64,000 nucleotides of DNA, from the NCBI RefSeq assembly GCF_014885015.1, contig NZ_JABMIJ010000008.1, positions 1 through 64,000 of the forward strand, written 5' to 3'. The DNA is from Spirabiliibacterium falconis (GTDB lineage Bacteria; Pseudomonadota; Gammaproteobacteria; Enterobacterales; Pasteurellaceae). This document shows, one piece after another, positions 27,046 through 36,678 of this stretch (its first letter is position 1; every line of letters begins with the position of its first letter). Under the pieces are notes generated by a model. It was not told the origin of the DNA and ran no database searches. It saw only the letters and a program-made list of their open reading frames with translations. A program made the translations under genes and the position numbers.

Positions 27046-28503
27046 ATGCTAGCATATCTACAACGTATCGGGCGCGCGTTAATGGTGCCTGTTGCGACCT
27101 TACCAGCGGCCGCAATTTTGATGGGAATTGGTTACTGGATTGATCCTAACGGTTGGGGAGGCGACAGTGCCTTAGCCGCACTTTTGATTAAATCAGGTGG
27201 CGCAATCATTGATAATATGTCATGGCTTTTCGCTGTTGGTGTTGCCTATGGCATGTCGAAAGACAAAGATGGTACTGCAGCACTAGCTGGCTTAGTCGGA
27301 TTCTTTGTTATTACAACCTTGCTCTCACCAGGAGCGGTTGCACAACTTAAAGGTATTCCTGTTGATCAAGTCCCTGCCGCATTTAGTAAAATTGCTAATC
27401 AATTTGTCGGTATTTTGGTTGGGGTACTTTCGGCCGAACTCTATAATCGCTTTTACCAAGTACAATTACCCCAATGGCTTGCATTCTTTAGCGGACGTCG
27501 CTTAGTGCCGATTGTCGTCTCTTTTGTGATGATTGTAGTGTCGCTGATCATGATGTATGTTTGGCCTGTTATTTTTAATGCGCTTGTTTCTTTTGGTGAA
27601 CAGATCAGTAGCGCAGGTCCAACTGGTGCTGGTATCTATGCCTTCTTTAACCGTTTGCTCATTCCTGTTGGATTGCACCACGCCCTCAACAGTGTTTTCT
27701 GGTTTGACGTAGCTGGTATCAACGATATTCCTAACTTCTTAGGCGGTCAAGCATCAATTGATGCTGGCAAAGCTGTTCCAGGTGTTACTGGTATGTATCA
27801 AGCGGGCTTCTTCCCAATTATGATGTTTGGTCTGCCAGCCGCTGCACTCGCTATGTATCACAGTGCCAAACCAAGTAAAAAGTCAGCTGTTGCTGCTATT
27901 CTCTTTGCTGCAGCACTGGCTTCATTCTTCACTGGGGTTACCGAACCGCTTGAATTTGCATTCATGTTTGTAGCACCTGTACTTTATGTGGTACATGCAT
28001 TGCTTACAGGGGTGTCCGTCTTTATTGCTGCTACATTCCATTGGATGGCAGGTTTTGGTTTCTCCGCAGGTCTTGTGGATATGGTACTCTCAGCTAAAAA
28101 TCCATTGGCGACCAATTGGTACTTCTTGATTGCTCAAGGGTTGGTATTTGCGGTCATTTACTACTTTGTATTCCGTTTTATTATCACCAAATTCAACCTA
28201 AAAACGCCAGGACGTGAAGATGATGAGCTCACCAATACTCACGAAACACAAACCACTGCAAATGAGCAAAATCTTAAGACTCGTGCCCAAGATTTTGTAA
28301 CTGCACTGGGGGGAAAAGACAATTTAAGTAACATTGATGCCTGTATTACTCGCTTACGTCTTGAGTTAATTGATTATGCTAAAATCGATGAAGCAAAACT
28401 TAAGAGCCTTTCACGTGGTATCGTTAAAATAGGCGATAATGCGTTACAGATTATCTTAGGTCCTGAAGCAGAACAACTTGCTGACAAAATGAAACAGCTA
28501 TAA
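27046..28503 (+). CDS. PTS sugar permease EIICB, N-acetylglucosamine/glucose family
   Basis: A 485-residue PTS permease. The EIIC membrane domain spans about 1-380 (GIYAFFNRLLIPVGLHHALN, GVTEPLEF); a linker with LKTPGRED leads to EIIB with the phosphorylated Cys in IDACITRLRL. It resembles NagE most, but the EIIA domain of E. coli NagE is missing, so a separate EIIA-Glc would be needed. GAGGAG lies before GTGATG; the ATG is taken as the start. Glucose specificity cannot be excluded. Preceded by a CRP-dependent promoter. Confidence 0.85.
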   Translation: MLAYLQRIGRALMVPVATLPAAAILMGIGYWIDPNGWGGDSALAALLIKSGGAIIDNMSWLFAVGVAYGMSKDKDGTAALAGLVGFFVITTLLSPGAVAQLKGIPVDQVPAAFSKIANQFVGILVGVLSAELYNRFYQVQLPQWLAFFSGRRLVPIVVSFVMIVVSLIMMYVWPVIFNALVSFGEQISSAGPTGAGIYAFFNRLLIPVGLHHALNSVFWFDVAGINDIPNFLGGQASIDAGKAVPGVTGMYQAGFFPIMMFGLPAAALAMYHSAKPSKKSAVAAILFAAALASFFTGVTEPLEFAFMFVAPVLYVVHALLTGVSVFIAATFHWMAGFGFSAGLVDMVLSAKNPLATNWYFLIAQGLVFAVIYYFVFRFIITKFNLKTPGREDDELTNTHETQTTANEQNLKTRAQDFVTALGGKDNLSNIDACITRLRLELIDYAKIDEAKLKSLSRGIVKIGDNALQIILGPEAEQLADKMKQL

Positions 28504-28518
28504 TATCAATAACATAAT

Positions 28519-28544
28519 AAAAGCCGCCTCTCTAGGCGGCTTTT
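28519..28544 (+). terminator. Terminator of the EIICB gene
   Basis: GCCGCCT / AGGCGGC stem, flanked by AAAA and TTTT. Confidence 0.92.
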
Positions 28545-28653
28545 CACGATTTATCTAGCAACCAATACCACTTTTCGTGTAAAACTTGATATAGATTAAC
28601 CGCACTTTCTCTTAAAAGCGTACAATAAACTAAATCAAACACAAGGAGCCGTT

Positions 28654-29385
28654 ATGAATATTTTTATGCTAAGTAACGCCAAAGTGCCTAATAATACCCG
28701 TATTTTAGAATATGCACTGCCTGACATCATCGATAGTTTTGTACGCGAAAAAGTCAAAAATGTCGTCGTAATCACCTACGCTGTTGTTCGTATAAGTGCC
28801 CTTGCACGTGTCAATGATGTGAAAAAGAGCTTCGCCGATTTGGATCTTGACATCAAAGGCATTGAGGAGTTTGATGATCCTGTTGATGCCATTTATCAAG
28901 CGGATGCCATTATGGTCAGTGGGGGAAATACGTGGCAACTCAATAAAATGTTGCATGATAACGGCTTAATTGAGCCTATCCGTGATGTAGTGCTCAACCA
29001 TAATGTTACCTATGTTGGCTGGAGTGCAGGCTCACTGGTTTGCTGCCCAACCATTTGCACAACCAATGATATGTGCCCTGTCAGCAGTGCTATCACACCT
29101 GCACTGGGCTTTGTGCCATTTCAAATTAATGCACACTACATCGACAGCCGCCTACATGGACATATGGGCGAAACGCGTGATGAACGCATTGAAGAATACT
29201 GCATTTTAAATCCACACAGTAGCGTGCTTGGCATTGCCGAAGGTACATGGCTACATCTCAATGACAATGGGCTGCACTACCACGCACCTCAGCAACACGA
29301 CATTGCCTATTTTAAATATGGTCAATCCAAACAATGGGTTGCATACGATGAAGATATGAACCGCTTTATGCAATTTAGACGGTGA
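28654..29385 (+). CDS. pepE: Peptidase E (alpha-aspartyl dipeptidase)
   Basis: A 243-residue serine peptidase of family S51 that hydrolyses Asp-X dipeptides. The nucleophile Ser lies in GWSAGS (about residue 126), and SGGNTWQL and the INAHYIDSR segment with the catalytic His are present. AAGGAG precedes the ATG. Stands alone. Confidence 0.93.
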   Translation: MNIFMLSNAKVPNNTRILEYALPDIIDSFVREKVKNVVVITYAVVRISALARVNDVKKSFADLDLDIKGIEEFDDPVDAIYQADAIMVSGGNTWQLNKMLHDNGLIEPIRDVVLNHNVTYVGWSAGSLVCCPTICTTNDMCPVSSAITPALGFVPFQINAHYIDSRLHGHMGETRDERIEEYCILNPHSSVLGIAEGTWLHLNDNGLHYHAPQQHDIAYFKYGQSKQWVAYDEDMNRFMQFRR

Positions 29386-29423
29386 GAAAAACGTGCAAAA
29401 AAAATGACTTGTTGTTATACTGC

Positions 29424-29446
29424 AAACGCTGATAAATTCAGCGTTT
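29424..29446 (+). promoter_or_regulatory. Stem-loop between pepE and potD
   Basis: A perfect 9-bp stem AAACGCTGA / TCAGCGTTT with loop TAAAT. A TTATACT -10 box lies just upstream (29414-29420), so the stem may form at the 5' end of the potD mRNA; no T-tract follows, which argues against a terminator. Confidence 0.6.
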
Positions 29447-29509
29447 CGCTTTATTTGATCAACCGCACTTTGGTGCTGCCTGAATATAAGGCTTTGGAGG
29501 ACTTGAAAA

Positions 29510-30559
29510 TTGAAAACACTATTTTCCCCACGTCGTTTAAAATCGCTTCTTGTTGCAACCCTCGCTTTGTTTAGTTCTACACTTTTCGCCGCTGAAAAAC
29601 TCTATGTGTATAACTGGACAGAATACATTCCAAATCAGCTCTTAGCACAATTTACCAAAGAAACAGGGGTTGAGGTCATTTATACCACCTTTGAAAGCAA
29701 CGAAGAAATGTATTCCAAAATGAAACTGATGAAAAACAGCGATTACGATCTGGTTTTTCCATCAAGTTATTACATCGAACGCATGGCAAAAGAAGGCATG
29801 TTGCAAAAAATTGATAAAAGTAAGCTCAGTAATCTTGGCAACATCAATCAGGACTTGCTCGGCAAGCCTTTTGACCCTGACAATGCCTACTCGTTACCGT
29901 ATATTTTTGGTCTAACCGGTATTGGATTAAATGCCGCCTTTGTTGACCCTGCTAAGGTAAACAGTTGGAAAGATTTGTGGGATGCGCAATACAAAGGCAA
30001 AGTGCTACTAACCAACGACTCACGGGAAGTGTTTCATATTGCATTATTAATTAATGGCTTCTCTCCGAATACCACCAATGCAGAGGAAATTAAAAAAGCC
30101 TACGAAAGCCTAAAAACATTGATGCCAAACGTAGCGGCATTTAACTCTGACACCCCTGAAATGCCGTATCTGCAAGGTGAGGTGGATATTGGTATGATCT
30201 GGAACGGCTCGGCATTTCGTGCCCATAAAGAAAATCCTGATATGCAATTTATCTACCCGAAAGAAGGGGCGATTTTCTGGATGGATAACTACGCCATTCC
30301 TGCGGGTGCAAAAAATTTAGATGCTGCCTACAAATTCATCGACTTTATGCTCCGCCCAGAAAGTGCAAAAATCGTGATTGAAACGATGGGCTTTTCAATG
30401 CCAAACAACAAAGTCAAACCGCTCTTGAGCGAAGAGGACGCACAAAGTCCGATTTTATTCCCAACCAGTGAGCAAATCGCACAAGGCGAATTGCAAGCGG
30501 ATGTTGGCGATGCGATTGATATTTATGAAAAATATTGGAATTTACTCAAAGCCCATTAA
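29510..30559 (+). CDS. potD: Spermidine/putrescine-binding periplasmic protein PotD
   Basis: A 349-residue solute-binding protein with a signal peptide (cleavage near LFA-AEK). Mature features match Pot[36 protein letters not shown]. It feeds polyamines to a PotABC permease, which is not here, so this is an orphan copy. The start is TTG with GGAGG 9 nt before it; no in-frame ATG precedes the signal peptide. Confidence 0.92.
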   Translation: MKTLFSPRRLKSLLVATLALFSSTLFAAEKLYVYNWTEYIPNQLLAQFTKETGVEVIYTTFESNEEMYSKMKLMKNSDYDLVFPSSYYIERMAKEGMLQKIDKSKLSNLGNINQDLLGKPFDPDNAYSLPYIFGLTGIGLNAAFVDPAKVNSWKDLWDAQYKGKVLLTNDSREVFHIALLINGFSPNTTNAEEIKKAYESLKTLMPNVAAFNSDTPEMPYLQGEVDIGMIWNGSAFRAHKENPDMQFIYPKEGAIFWMDNYAIPAGAKNLDAAYKFIDFMLRPESAKIVIETMGFSMPNNKVKPLLSEEDAQSPILFPTSEQIAQGELQADVGDAIDIYEKYWNLLKAH

Positions 30560-30603
30560 CCTAAAAGAGCGGTTCGCCGCTCTTTTCTAACCGCACTTTT
30601 ATT

Positions 30604-31359
30604 ATGTATCAAAACTTATTAGCCCCCATTCACCACTTTTTACTCTGTGAAACCCCAGATGCGTGGATTGCACACGCCAAACGCCCTGAAAATCTCGCCA
30701 CCATTTTGCAAGACCATATGATGTGTGAGCTTAAAGCCGCCCAATCGGCGATGTTATTGTTACGAAAATACGCAGCAAATACCCAAGCTAATGAAAACTT
30801 ATTGGCGTGGATGAAGCCTTACGAGGATTTCGCCTACCGCAAAATTGGCGATTTAAACGCTTTAAAAGGCAAAAGCCACATCACGAAAAAAATTGAGCCA
30901 CGCGATGATAACCCTTTCGCCGCCGATCTGATCGATAAAATGGTGTTATTGATCAAAGAAGAATTACACCATTTCTACCAAGTGTTAGAAATCATTGAAG
31001 CGCGTGGCATTGCATTGGAAAATATCACTGCTGGTCGCTATGCCAAAGGGTTAATGCGAGAAGTACGCCATTTTGAGCCAGCCACCTTAATTGACAAACT
31101 CATTATCGGTGCATTTATTGAAGCCCGCTCTTGCGAACGGTTTGCCAAACTCGCACCGCACTTAGACGATGAATTAAAACAGTTTTATATCTCGCTGTTA
31201 CGCTCAGAAGCGCGCCATTATCAAGACTATCTGACGCTGGCGCAACAAATATCAGATACCGATATTAGCGAACGTGTTGCCCATTTCGCACAGGTCGAAG
31301 CGACATTAATCCGTTCGCCAGACAGTGAATTTAAATTCCACTCAGGCATACCCAAGTAA
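30604..31359 (+). CDS. miaE: tRNA-(ms2io6A37) hydroxylase MiaE
   Basis: A 251-residue diiron monooxygenase that hydroxylates the isopentenyl group of ms2i6A37 in tRNA, an oxygen-dependent step. Diiron ligands are probably in the CELKAAQSAM, KEELHHFYQV and RSEARHYQDY motifs, with EARSCERF between. No clear ribosome binding site is visible at this ATG. Confidence 0.9.
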   Translation: MYQNLLAPIHHFLLCETPDAWIAHAKRPENLATILQDHMMCELKAAQSAMLLLRKYAANTQANENLLAWMKPYEDFAYRKIGDLNALKGKSHITKKIEPRDDNPFAADLIDKMVLLIKEELHHFYQVLEIIEARGIALENITAGRYAKGLMREVRHFEPATLIDKLIIGAFIEARSCERFAKLAPHLDDELKQFYISLLRSEARHYQDYLTLAQQISDTDISERVAHFAQVEATLIRSPDSEFKFHSGIPK

Positions 31360-31381
31360 AAGTGCGGTTGACCGCACTTTT
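31358..31381. terminator. Paired-USS terminator between miaE and rmuC
   Basis: AAAAGTGCGGT / ACCGCACTTTT with a 2-nt loop, overlapping both convergent stop codons. Confidence 0.85.
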
Positions 31382-32987
31382 ACTCCCCCTGCTCTGTACG
31401 CACTACATTGAGTCGTTCGTGCTCGGCAACAGTTTGCAGCGGTTCAAGTGCTGGCAGCGTTTTCGTCACCTTCGATGAAAGCGATTTGAAGCGTTCCACC
31501 TTACCATAAAGCCCTTGCGTGCCGACCAATGCTGTAACCGTGCTGTTGTAATGATTACTCACCGCCGACAGTGAACCTCCGAGCTTTTGCAACCGCTCAG
31601 CCAGCACGCTCACTTGATTGTAAAGCTCGCCTGCGCGCGCACTAATCTCTTGGGCTTCACTGTTGCCACGCTCAATCCGCCATAAATTGGCTACCGTACG
31701 CAAAATCGGCATCAGCGTGGTGTGAGAGACCATAATCACATTTTTATTGTATGCCTCATTAAACAATGTGCGGTCGGCTTTTAACGCCTCGATATACGCT
31801 GGCTCAAGGGCAATAAACATCAACACAAAATTGGGGCTGCGCACACCAATCAAATTGCTGTAATCTTTTTGCGACAGTTCATGGATATGCTGACGCACAG
31901 CTTTCACATGTTCACGCAAAAAGTGCTGTTGTTCGGCTTCTGTCTCGCTATTGACCGCACTTTCATACGCCACCAGCGACATTTTACTGTCTATAATCAA
32001 ATGTTTATCGTCAGGTAATTTCACCACAAAATCGGGTTGGCGACGGCTGCCTTGTTCGTCTTTGAAGCTCGCTTGGCTGTCGTAATGCTCCCCCGATACA
32101 AGTCCCGCCAATTGCAAACTACGCTCCAACTGCATTTCGCCCCAATTGCCCGTGGTCTTTTTCTCCCCTTTCAATGCAGTGGTTAAGTTACTCGCCTCTT
32201 GCGACATCGCCAGCCCAATATCCATCACTTTCTTAATTTCGCTTTCTAGTGCCACTTGCCCTTTGATGGATTCCGAGTGCACCTCATTCACCCGCTTTTG
32301 AAAGCTATCAATTTGTTCACGAAACGGTTTGAGCAAACCCTCAAGTGCGGTTTGGTTATGCTGCTGAAACCGCTGACTTTTCTCTTCAAGAATACGATTC
32401 GCCAGATTTTGGAACTCTTGGGTTAATTGTGCTTTCGTCTGTTCAAAATTTTGTTGCTGTTTCTCAAAGTGTTGTTCACGCTCTTCCAGCGAGGTCTGCA
32501 ATTTCATCAGTGCACGCTGACTTTGCCCTAGGGTGTGCTCAAGCTGTTGCAATTGCTGCTCTTTGGCTGAAAGCTGATGGTGGCTACGCTCAAGCTGCGT
32601 TTGCAGGCTTTGTGCCAACGCATTAGCAGCACCAAACTGCTCTTTCAGTGTGGTAATTTGCTGTGCAATCGCGTCATTACGGGCTTGTTCTTCATCCAGT
32701 TCATGCTGTAAATACTGAATTTTCTCATCTCGCTCTTGTTGCTGAGTGAGCAGCCCTTCTACACGTGTTTGCGCCTGCACCATTGAGGTATGCACATGTT
32801 GGTTATGTTGTTGTAATTGCTCATATTTCGCCGCCAACTGATTAAAATCAGCAATGGTTTTATTCAGATCAGTGCGTAACTCTTGGCTGTCACGCTTGCG
32901 CTTTGCATTCCAAAAAAATAAAATCAGCACCACCAGTACTAATACAGCACAAGCAAATTGGGTGAGTTGTAATGACGTAAGAGGCAT
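31380..32987 (-). CDS. rmuC: RmuC, DNA recombination-limiting protein
   Basis: A 535-residue protein. One N-terminal membrane helix (about 9-27) is followed by a long Gln-rich coiled coil (about 35-225) and the RmuC nuclease-like domain (about 240-490) with PDFVVKLPDD and the DSKMSLVAYE motif typical of PD-(D/E)XK folds. It limits inversions at short repeats in E. coli. The gene is divergent from maf. Confidence 0.93.
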   Translation of the reverse strand: MPLTSLQLTQFACAVLVLVVLILFFWNAKRKRDSQELRTDLNKTIADFNQLAAKYEQLQQHNQHVHTSMVQAQTRVEGLLTQQQERDEKIQYLQHELDEEQARNDAIAQQITTLKEQFGAANALAQSLQTQLERSHHQLSAKEQQLQQLEHTLGQSQRALMKLQTSLEEREQHFEKQQQNFEQTKAQLTQEFQNLANRILEEKSQRFQQHNQTALEGLLKPFREQIDSFQKRVNEVHSESIKGQVALESEIKKVMDIGLAMSQEASNLTTALKGEKKTTGNWGEMQLERSLQLAGLVSGEHYDSQASFKDEQGSRRQPDFVVKLPDDKHLIIDSKMSLVAYESAVNSETEAEQQHFLREHVKAVRQHIHELSQKDYSNLIGVRSPNFVLMFIALEPAYIEALKADRTLFNEAYNKNVIMVSHTTLMPILRTVANLWRIERGNSEAQEISARAGELYNQVSVLAERLQKLGGSLSAVSNHYNSTVTALVGTQGLYGKVERFKSLSSKVTKTLPALEPLQTVAEHERLNVVRTEQGE

Positions 32988-33057
32988 ATATTGTCCTTTT
33001 TTCCTTGATTATAAAACAAAACCGCACTTTTTGCTTAGTCAATTCACAGGAGCATGT

Positions 33058-33651
33058 ATGCCAACCACGCTTTATCTCGCTTCCCAAAGCCCACGCCGCA
33101 AGGCACTGTTGGCGCAACTTGGTTTTCACTTGCTGCATCTTGCCAGCGAGATCGATGAAACCCCACACACAGGCGAGAAAGCCCACGACTATGTCAAGCG
33201 CATGGCACGCGAAAAAAACCGTGCCGCACGTACCAATCTGGGTAGCGAACCGCACTTTGCCATTCTCTCCGCTGATACCTGTGTGGCATTAGATGATCAG
33301 ATTTTAGGCAAGCCAGACAATGAACAGCACGCTTTTGCGATGTTGCGTGCACTGGCGAACCGTCGTCATCAGGTGCTAAGTGCGGTCTGTGTCTATTTTC
33401 AAGGGCAAGAAAAAACGCTATTACAACAAAGTGCGGTGCAATTTGGTGCGCTGACAGATGAACAAATTCTCGCCTACATTGCCACGGGTGAGCCCATGGA
33501 CAAAGCGGGCGCGTGCTGTATTCAGGGATTAGGTGGCAGCTTTGTGAGCCATATCGACGGCAGCTACAGCGGCATTATGGGCTTGCCACTGTTCGAAACA
33601 CGCATGCTGCTGGCAGAATTTCACATTTATCCACCGGCACTATCACAATGA
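33058..33651 (+). CDS. Maf-family dTTP/UTP pyrophosphatase (YhdE type)
   Basis: A 197-residue nucleoside triphosphate pyrophosphatase thought to clean up non-canonical pyrimidine nucleotides. The start MPTTLYLASQSPRR follows AGGAG; ILSADTC and QGLGGSFV match the YhdE subgroup. Its stop overlaps the pabB start (ATGA), forming a three-gene unit with the folate genes. Confidence 0.92.
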   Translation: MPTTLYLASQSPRRKALLAQLGFHLLHLASEIDETPHTGEKAHDYVKRMAREKNRAARTNLGSEPHFAILSADTCVALDDQILGKPDNEQHAFAMLRALANRRHQVLSAVCVYFQGQEKTLLQQSAVQFGALTDEQILAYIATGEPMDKAGACCIQGLGGSFVSHIDGSYSGIMGLPLFETRMLLAEFHIYPPALSQ

Positions 33652-34640
33652 TCCGATCTGAATTTATCACCCAAGCGAATGCCTTTGGGCGCACACAAAC
33701 ACCTTGCTTTTTTGTGATCGATTTTGAGCAGCAACGCCCTTTTATTTGTGAATTAACGCAGGCACAAACGTACGGTTTTTATTATGCCTTTGGCGAACAA
33801 ACCAATTTTGACCGCACTTTTCCACCGCCTGCTGCCCTGAAATTGCACGCCAGCCCACCGCACATTGCCGATTATGCACGTGCGTTTGAACACGTTGTGC
33901 ATCACTTGCAAATGGGCAACACCTATCTGCTTAACCTCACCATGCAAACCGCGATCGAATGCAATTATACCTTAGACGAGATTTTTGTCTTTAGCCACGC
34001 TCCTTACAAGCTGTTAAGTCTCGCTAAAGACCGCACTTTTGTCTGCTTCTCGCCTGAACCATTTGTGCAAACACGCGATAATCAGATTTTTTCTTACCCC
34101 ATGAAAGGCACGATTGACGCCACGTTGCCTGATGCCGAACAACGCTTGCTCAATTCACAAAAAGAGCAGTGGGAACATAACACCATTGTGGATTTAATTC
34201 GCAATGATCTCGCGATGGTGGCAGAACACATTGAGGTCACGCGTTTTCGCTATGTTGAGCGGCTCAATACCGAACGAGGCGCAATTTTGCAAACCAGTTC
34301 AGAAATTCGTGGCAATTTGCCACCCAAATGGCAAGCCAATTTAGGCGAAATACTTTGGACGTTACTCCCCGCAGGCTCAATCAGCGGCGCACCGAAAGAG
34401 AAAACGGTTGACATTATCGCCCAAGCTGAAGGCGCACCACGTGGATTTTATACTGGCATTTTTGGCATTTTCGACGGTGAAAATGTGCAAAGTGCGGTCG
34501 CCATTCGCTTTATTGAGCAGTGCGAAAAGGGACTGATTTTCCGCAGTGGCGGCGGTATCACGGCACAAAGTGTCTTACACGATGAATACCATGAAGTCGC
34601 ACAAAAAGTCTATATCCCCATAAGGAAAAACAATGTTTGA
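33648..34640 (+). CDS. pabB: Aminodeoxychorismate synthase component I
   Basis: A 330-residue chorismate-binding enzyme, the short PabB form without the N-terminal Trp-binding domain. It makes 4-amino-4-deoxychorismate for folate. The conserved block includes PMKGTIDA, DLIRNDLAMV, SGAPKEKT and GFYTGIFG. The start overlaps the maf stop, and the end overlaps the next gene by 8 bp. Confidence 0.92.
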   Translation: MIRSEFITQANAFGRTQTPCFFVIDFEQQRPFICELTQAQTYGFYYAFGEQTNFDRTFPPPAALKLHASPPHIADYARAFEHVVHHLQMGNTYLLNLTMQTAIECNYTLDEIFVFSHAPYKLLSLAKDRTFVCFSPEPFVQTRDNQIFSYPMKGTIDATLPDAEQRLLNSQKEQWEHNTIVDLIRNDLAMVAEHIEVTRFRYVERLNTERGAILQTSSEIRGNLPPKWQANLGEILWTLLPAGSISGAPKEKTVDIIAQAEGAPRGFYTGIFGIFDGENVQSAVAIRFIEQCEKGLIFRSGGGITAQSVLHDEYHEVAQKVYIPIRKNNV

Positions 34641-35196
34641 CCTATTTGAAACCCTTGCTGTGCTTGACGGCGTGGTGCAAAATCCGCACCTTCATCAAGC
34701 ACGCTATCAGCATGCGCTCGCTTCACTTTACCCCAAAAGTGCGGTCAAGCTGTGTGATTTTGCCCAGCTGGCCATTCCTCCCGCCTTTCAAACTGGGCTG
34801 GTGCGTGCGCGGGTGGACTACAACGCAACAGCGTTTGCTGTGCAGTTTTTCTCTTATCAACGTCGCACATTCACGCAGTTCAAACCCGTGGTGTGTGATG
34901 AGATTGATTACGCCTTTAAATTTGCCGACCGCTCATTGCTCAACGCCCTCTATGCGCAACGCGGTGAGTGCGATGAAATTATTATCATCAAAAATGGCTT
35001 AGTCACAGACTGCTCCATCGGCAATTTGTGCTTTCTGAAAAACGGTGTATGGTACACGCCCAAAACCCCGCTGCTCGCTGGTACGCAACGTGCTAAATTG
35101 CTGGTTGAAAAGCGTATTGTGCTAGCGGATATTACGCCACAAGAGCTCACTGACTTTGAACAAATCCGTGTCATTAATGCCCTTAACCCGCTTTAA
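34633..35196 (+). CDS. PabC-like class IV aminotransferase (aminodeoxychorismate lyase)
   Basis: A 187-residue PLP enzyme, shorter than E. coli PabC (269), the compact form often following pabB in Pasteurellaceae. The PLP-binding Lys is probably in YAFKFADRS, and DCSIGNLCF matches the family. It would release pyruvate to give 4-aminobenzoate. The last 14 bp overlap convergent phrB. Confidence 0.85.
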   Translation: MFDLFETLAVLDGVVQNPHLHQARYQHALASLYPKSAVKLCDFAQLAIPPAFQTGLVRARVDYNATAFAVQFFSYQRRTFTQFKPVVCDEIDYAFKFADRSLLNALYAQRGECDEIIIIKNGLVTDCSIGNLCFLKNGVWYTPKTPLLAGTQRAKLLVEKRIVLADITPQELTDFEQIRVINALNPL

Positions 35197-36574
35197 ACAG
35201 TGCCAGAGCCAACTGCCGCTGCACCGCGTGATCGACAATTGGCATAGGATAATTCACATCCAACCGCACTTTTGCCGCCCAAGGGGCGTGAATATCTTTA
35301 TTGCTTAAGTGAGCCAGTTCGGGCACATAGCGACGGATAAATTTGCCTTCGGGATCAAATTTTTGCGATTGCGTCACAGGATTGAAAATTCGGAAGTACG
35401 GCTGTGCATCGCAGCCCGTAGAGGCCGCCCACTGCCAGCCACCGTTATTTGCACTTAAATCAAAATCCAATAATTTTTCCGCAAAATATGCCTGCCCCCG
35501 ACGCCAATCAATGAGCAAATCTTTGGTCAAAAAACTCGCCACAATCATACGCAAGCGGTTATGCATAAAGCCCGTTTGGTTGAGCTGACGCATCGCCGCA
35601 TCAATAATAGGAAAGCCTGTTTGACCGCACTTCCATGCGGCAAACCACTGGGGATTATTGACCCATTTGATGTTGCGGTACTGCCCTTTAAAGCTCTCAT
35701 CGGTCACATTGGGATAGTGATACAGTAATTGTTGATAAAACTCTCGCCAAACCAGCTCGGAAAGCCACGCTTCAGATCCCTGACTTGGACGCTCAAGGCA
35801 AATTCGCACCAAATGGCGAATAGAGAGCAGCCCAAAACGTAAATAAGTGGAGAGATACGACACACCTTTTTTGGCAGGAAAATCCCGCAGTTGGTGATAA
35901 CGCGATAAACGTGGTAGAAAATCCTGCAGCTGTGCAAATGCCGCCTCTTCCCCACCTAGCAAGACATTTTCTTGTGCCACAAAACCAAGTTCATGCAACT
36001 CAGGCAATGGATAACGGTTTTTCTGTGCATGAAAAAACGCCGCATCATTGACACAATTCCCCCAATCATCAGCCAAAGAAAGCTGTTCAAATACTGTTGG
36101 AAGCTGCGCAAGCCACGCTTTTTTATACGGAGTGAAGACACTATACGGCTTGCCTTGCTGAGTTAAAATCGCCGCTTTAGGGAAAATGACCTGATCGCAA
36201 ACCTGCTCAAACGCTACACCATCGTGCGTCAGTGCCTTGCACACTGCTGCATCACGCATAATCGCATCCGGTTCATAATCCTCTGCGCACACCACACGGC
36301 TAGCTTTCACAGCTTTTGCCAAGACAGGTAGTACCGTTTCCGGGTCATCATGCACCACCCATAGCGGGATTTTATGCCCAGCTAGTGTCGCACGCAAAGC
36401 CACTAACGATTGGTGAATAAAAGTGACTCGCCGATCATCTTTTGCTAATGGTGTAAGAATGGTCGTATCAAACACAAACACCGCTACCAGCGGTTCGCGA
36501 TACAAAAGTGCGGTTTGCAGCGCACGATTATCAAACACCCGTAAATCTCGCCGCAACCAAACAATCGTCGTCAT
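35183..36574 (-). CDS. phrB: Deoxyribodipyrimidine photolyase
   Basis: A 463-residue class I CPD photolyase that repairs UV cyclobutane dimers using blue light. The N-terminal Rossmann antenna domain (WLRRDLRVFDNRAL) and the FAD domain with WREFYQQLLYHYP, TGFPIIDAAMRQL and NNGGWQWAASTGCDA are complete. The Trp chain residues appear present. It overlaps the PabC-like gene tail to tail. Confidence 0.95.
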   Translation of the reverse strand: MTTIVWLRRDLRVFDNRALQTALLYREPLVAVFVFDTTILTPLAKDDRRVTFIHQSLVALRATLAGHKIPLWVVHDDPETVLPVLAKAVKASRVVCAEDYEPDAIMRDAAVCKALTHDGVAFEQVCDQVIFPKAAILTQQGKPYSVFTPYKKAWLAQLPTVFEQLSLADDWGNCVNDAAFFHAQKNRYPLPELHELGFVAQENVLLGGEEAAFAQLQDFLPRLSRYHQLRDFPAKKGVSYLSTYLRFGLLSIRHLVRICLERPSQGSEAWLSELVWREFYQQLLYHYPNVTDESFKGQYRNIKWVNNPQWFAAWKCGQTGFPIIDAAMRQLNQTGFMHNRLRMIVASFLTKDLLIDWRRGQAYFAEKLLDFDLSANNGGWQWAASTGCDAQPYFRIFNPVTQSQKFDPEGKFIRRYVPELAHLSNKDIHAPWAAKVRLDVNYPMPIVDHAVQRQLALALFKAG

Positions 36575-36644
36575 ATCTCCCCCTTGGTTTTACGCTATTG
36601 TACCGAAGTGGGCAAGGTTGTGAAAGCACGGTTTAGATTGGTAA

Positions 36645-36670
36645 AAAACCGCACTTTAACGTGCGGTTTT
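36645..36670. terminator. Terminator after fruBKA
   Basis: AAAACCGCAC / GTGCGGTTTT stem with a 6-nt loop, formed from a USS and a truncated copy; it lies between the fruA stop and phrB. Confidence 0.85.
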
Positions 36671-36678
36671 AAGGCTAT

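Noticed and set aside
27046..28503. The PTS permease as a full NagE EIICBA
   Set aside because: The protein ends after EIIB; there is no EIIA domain and no frameshifted remnant of one before the terminator at 28519.
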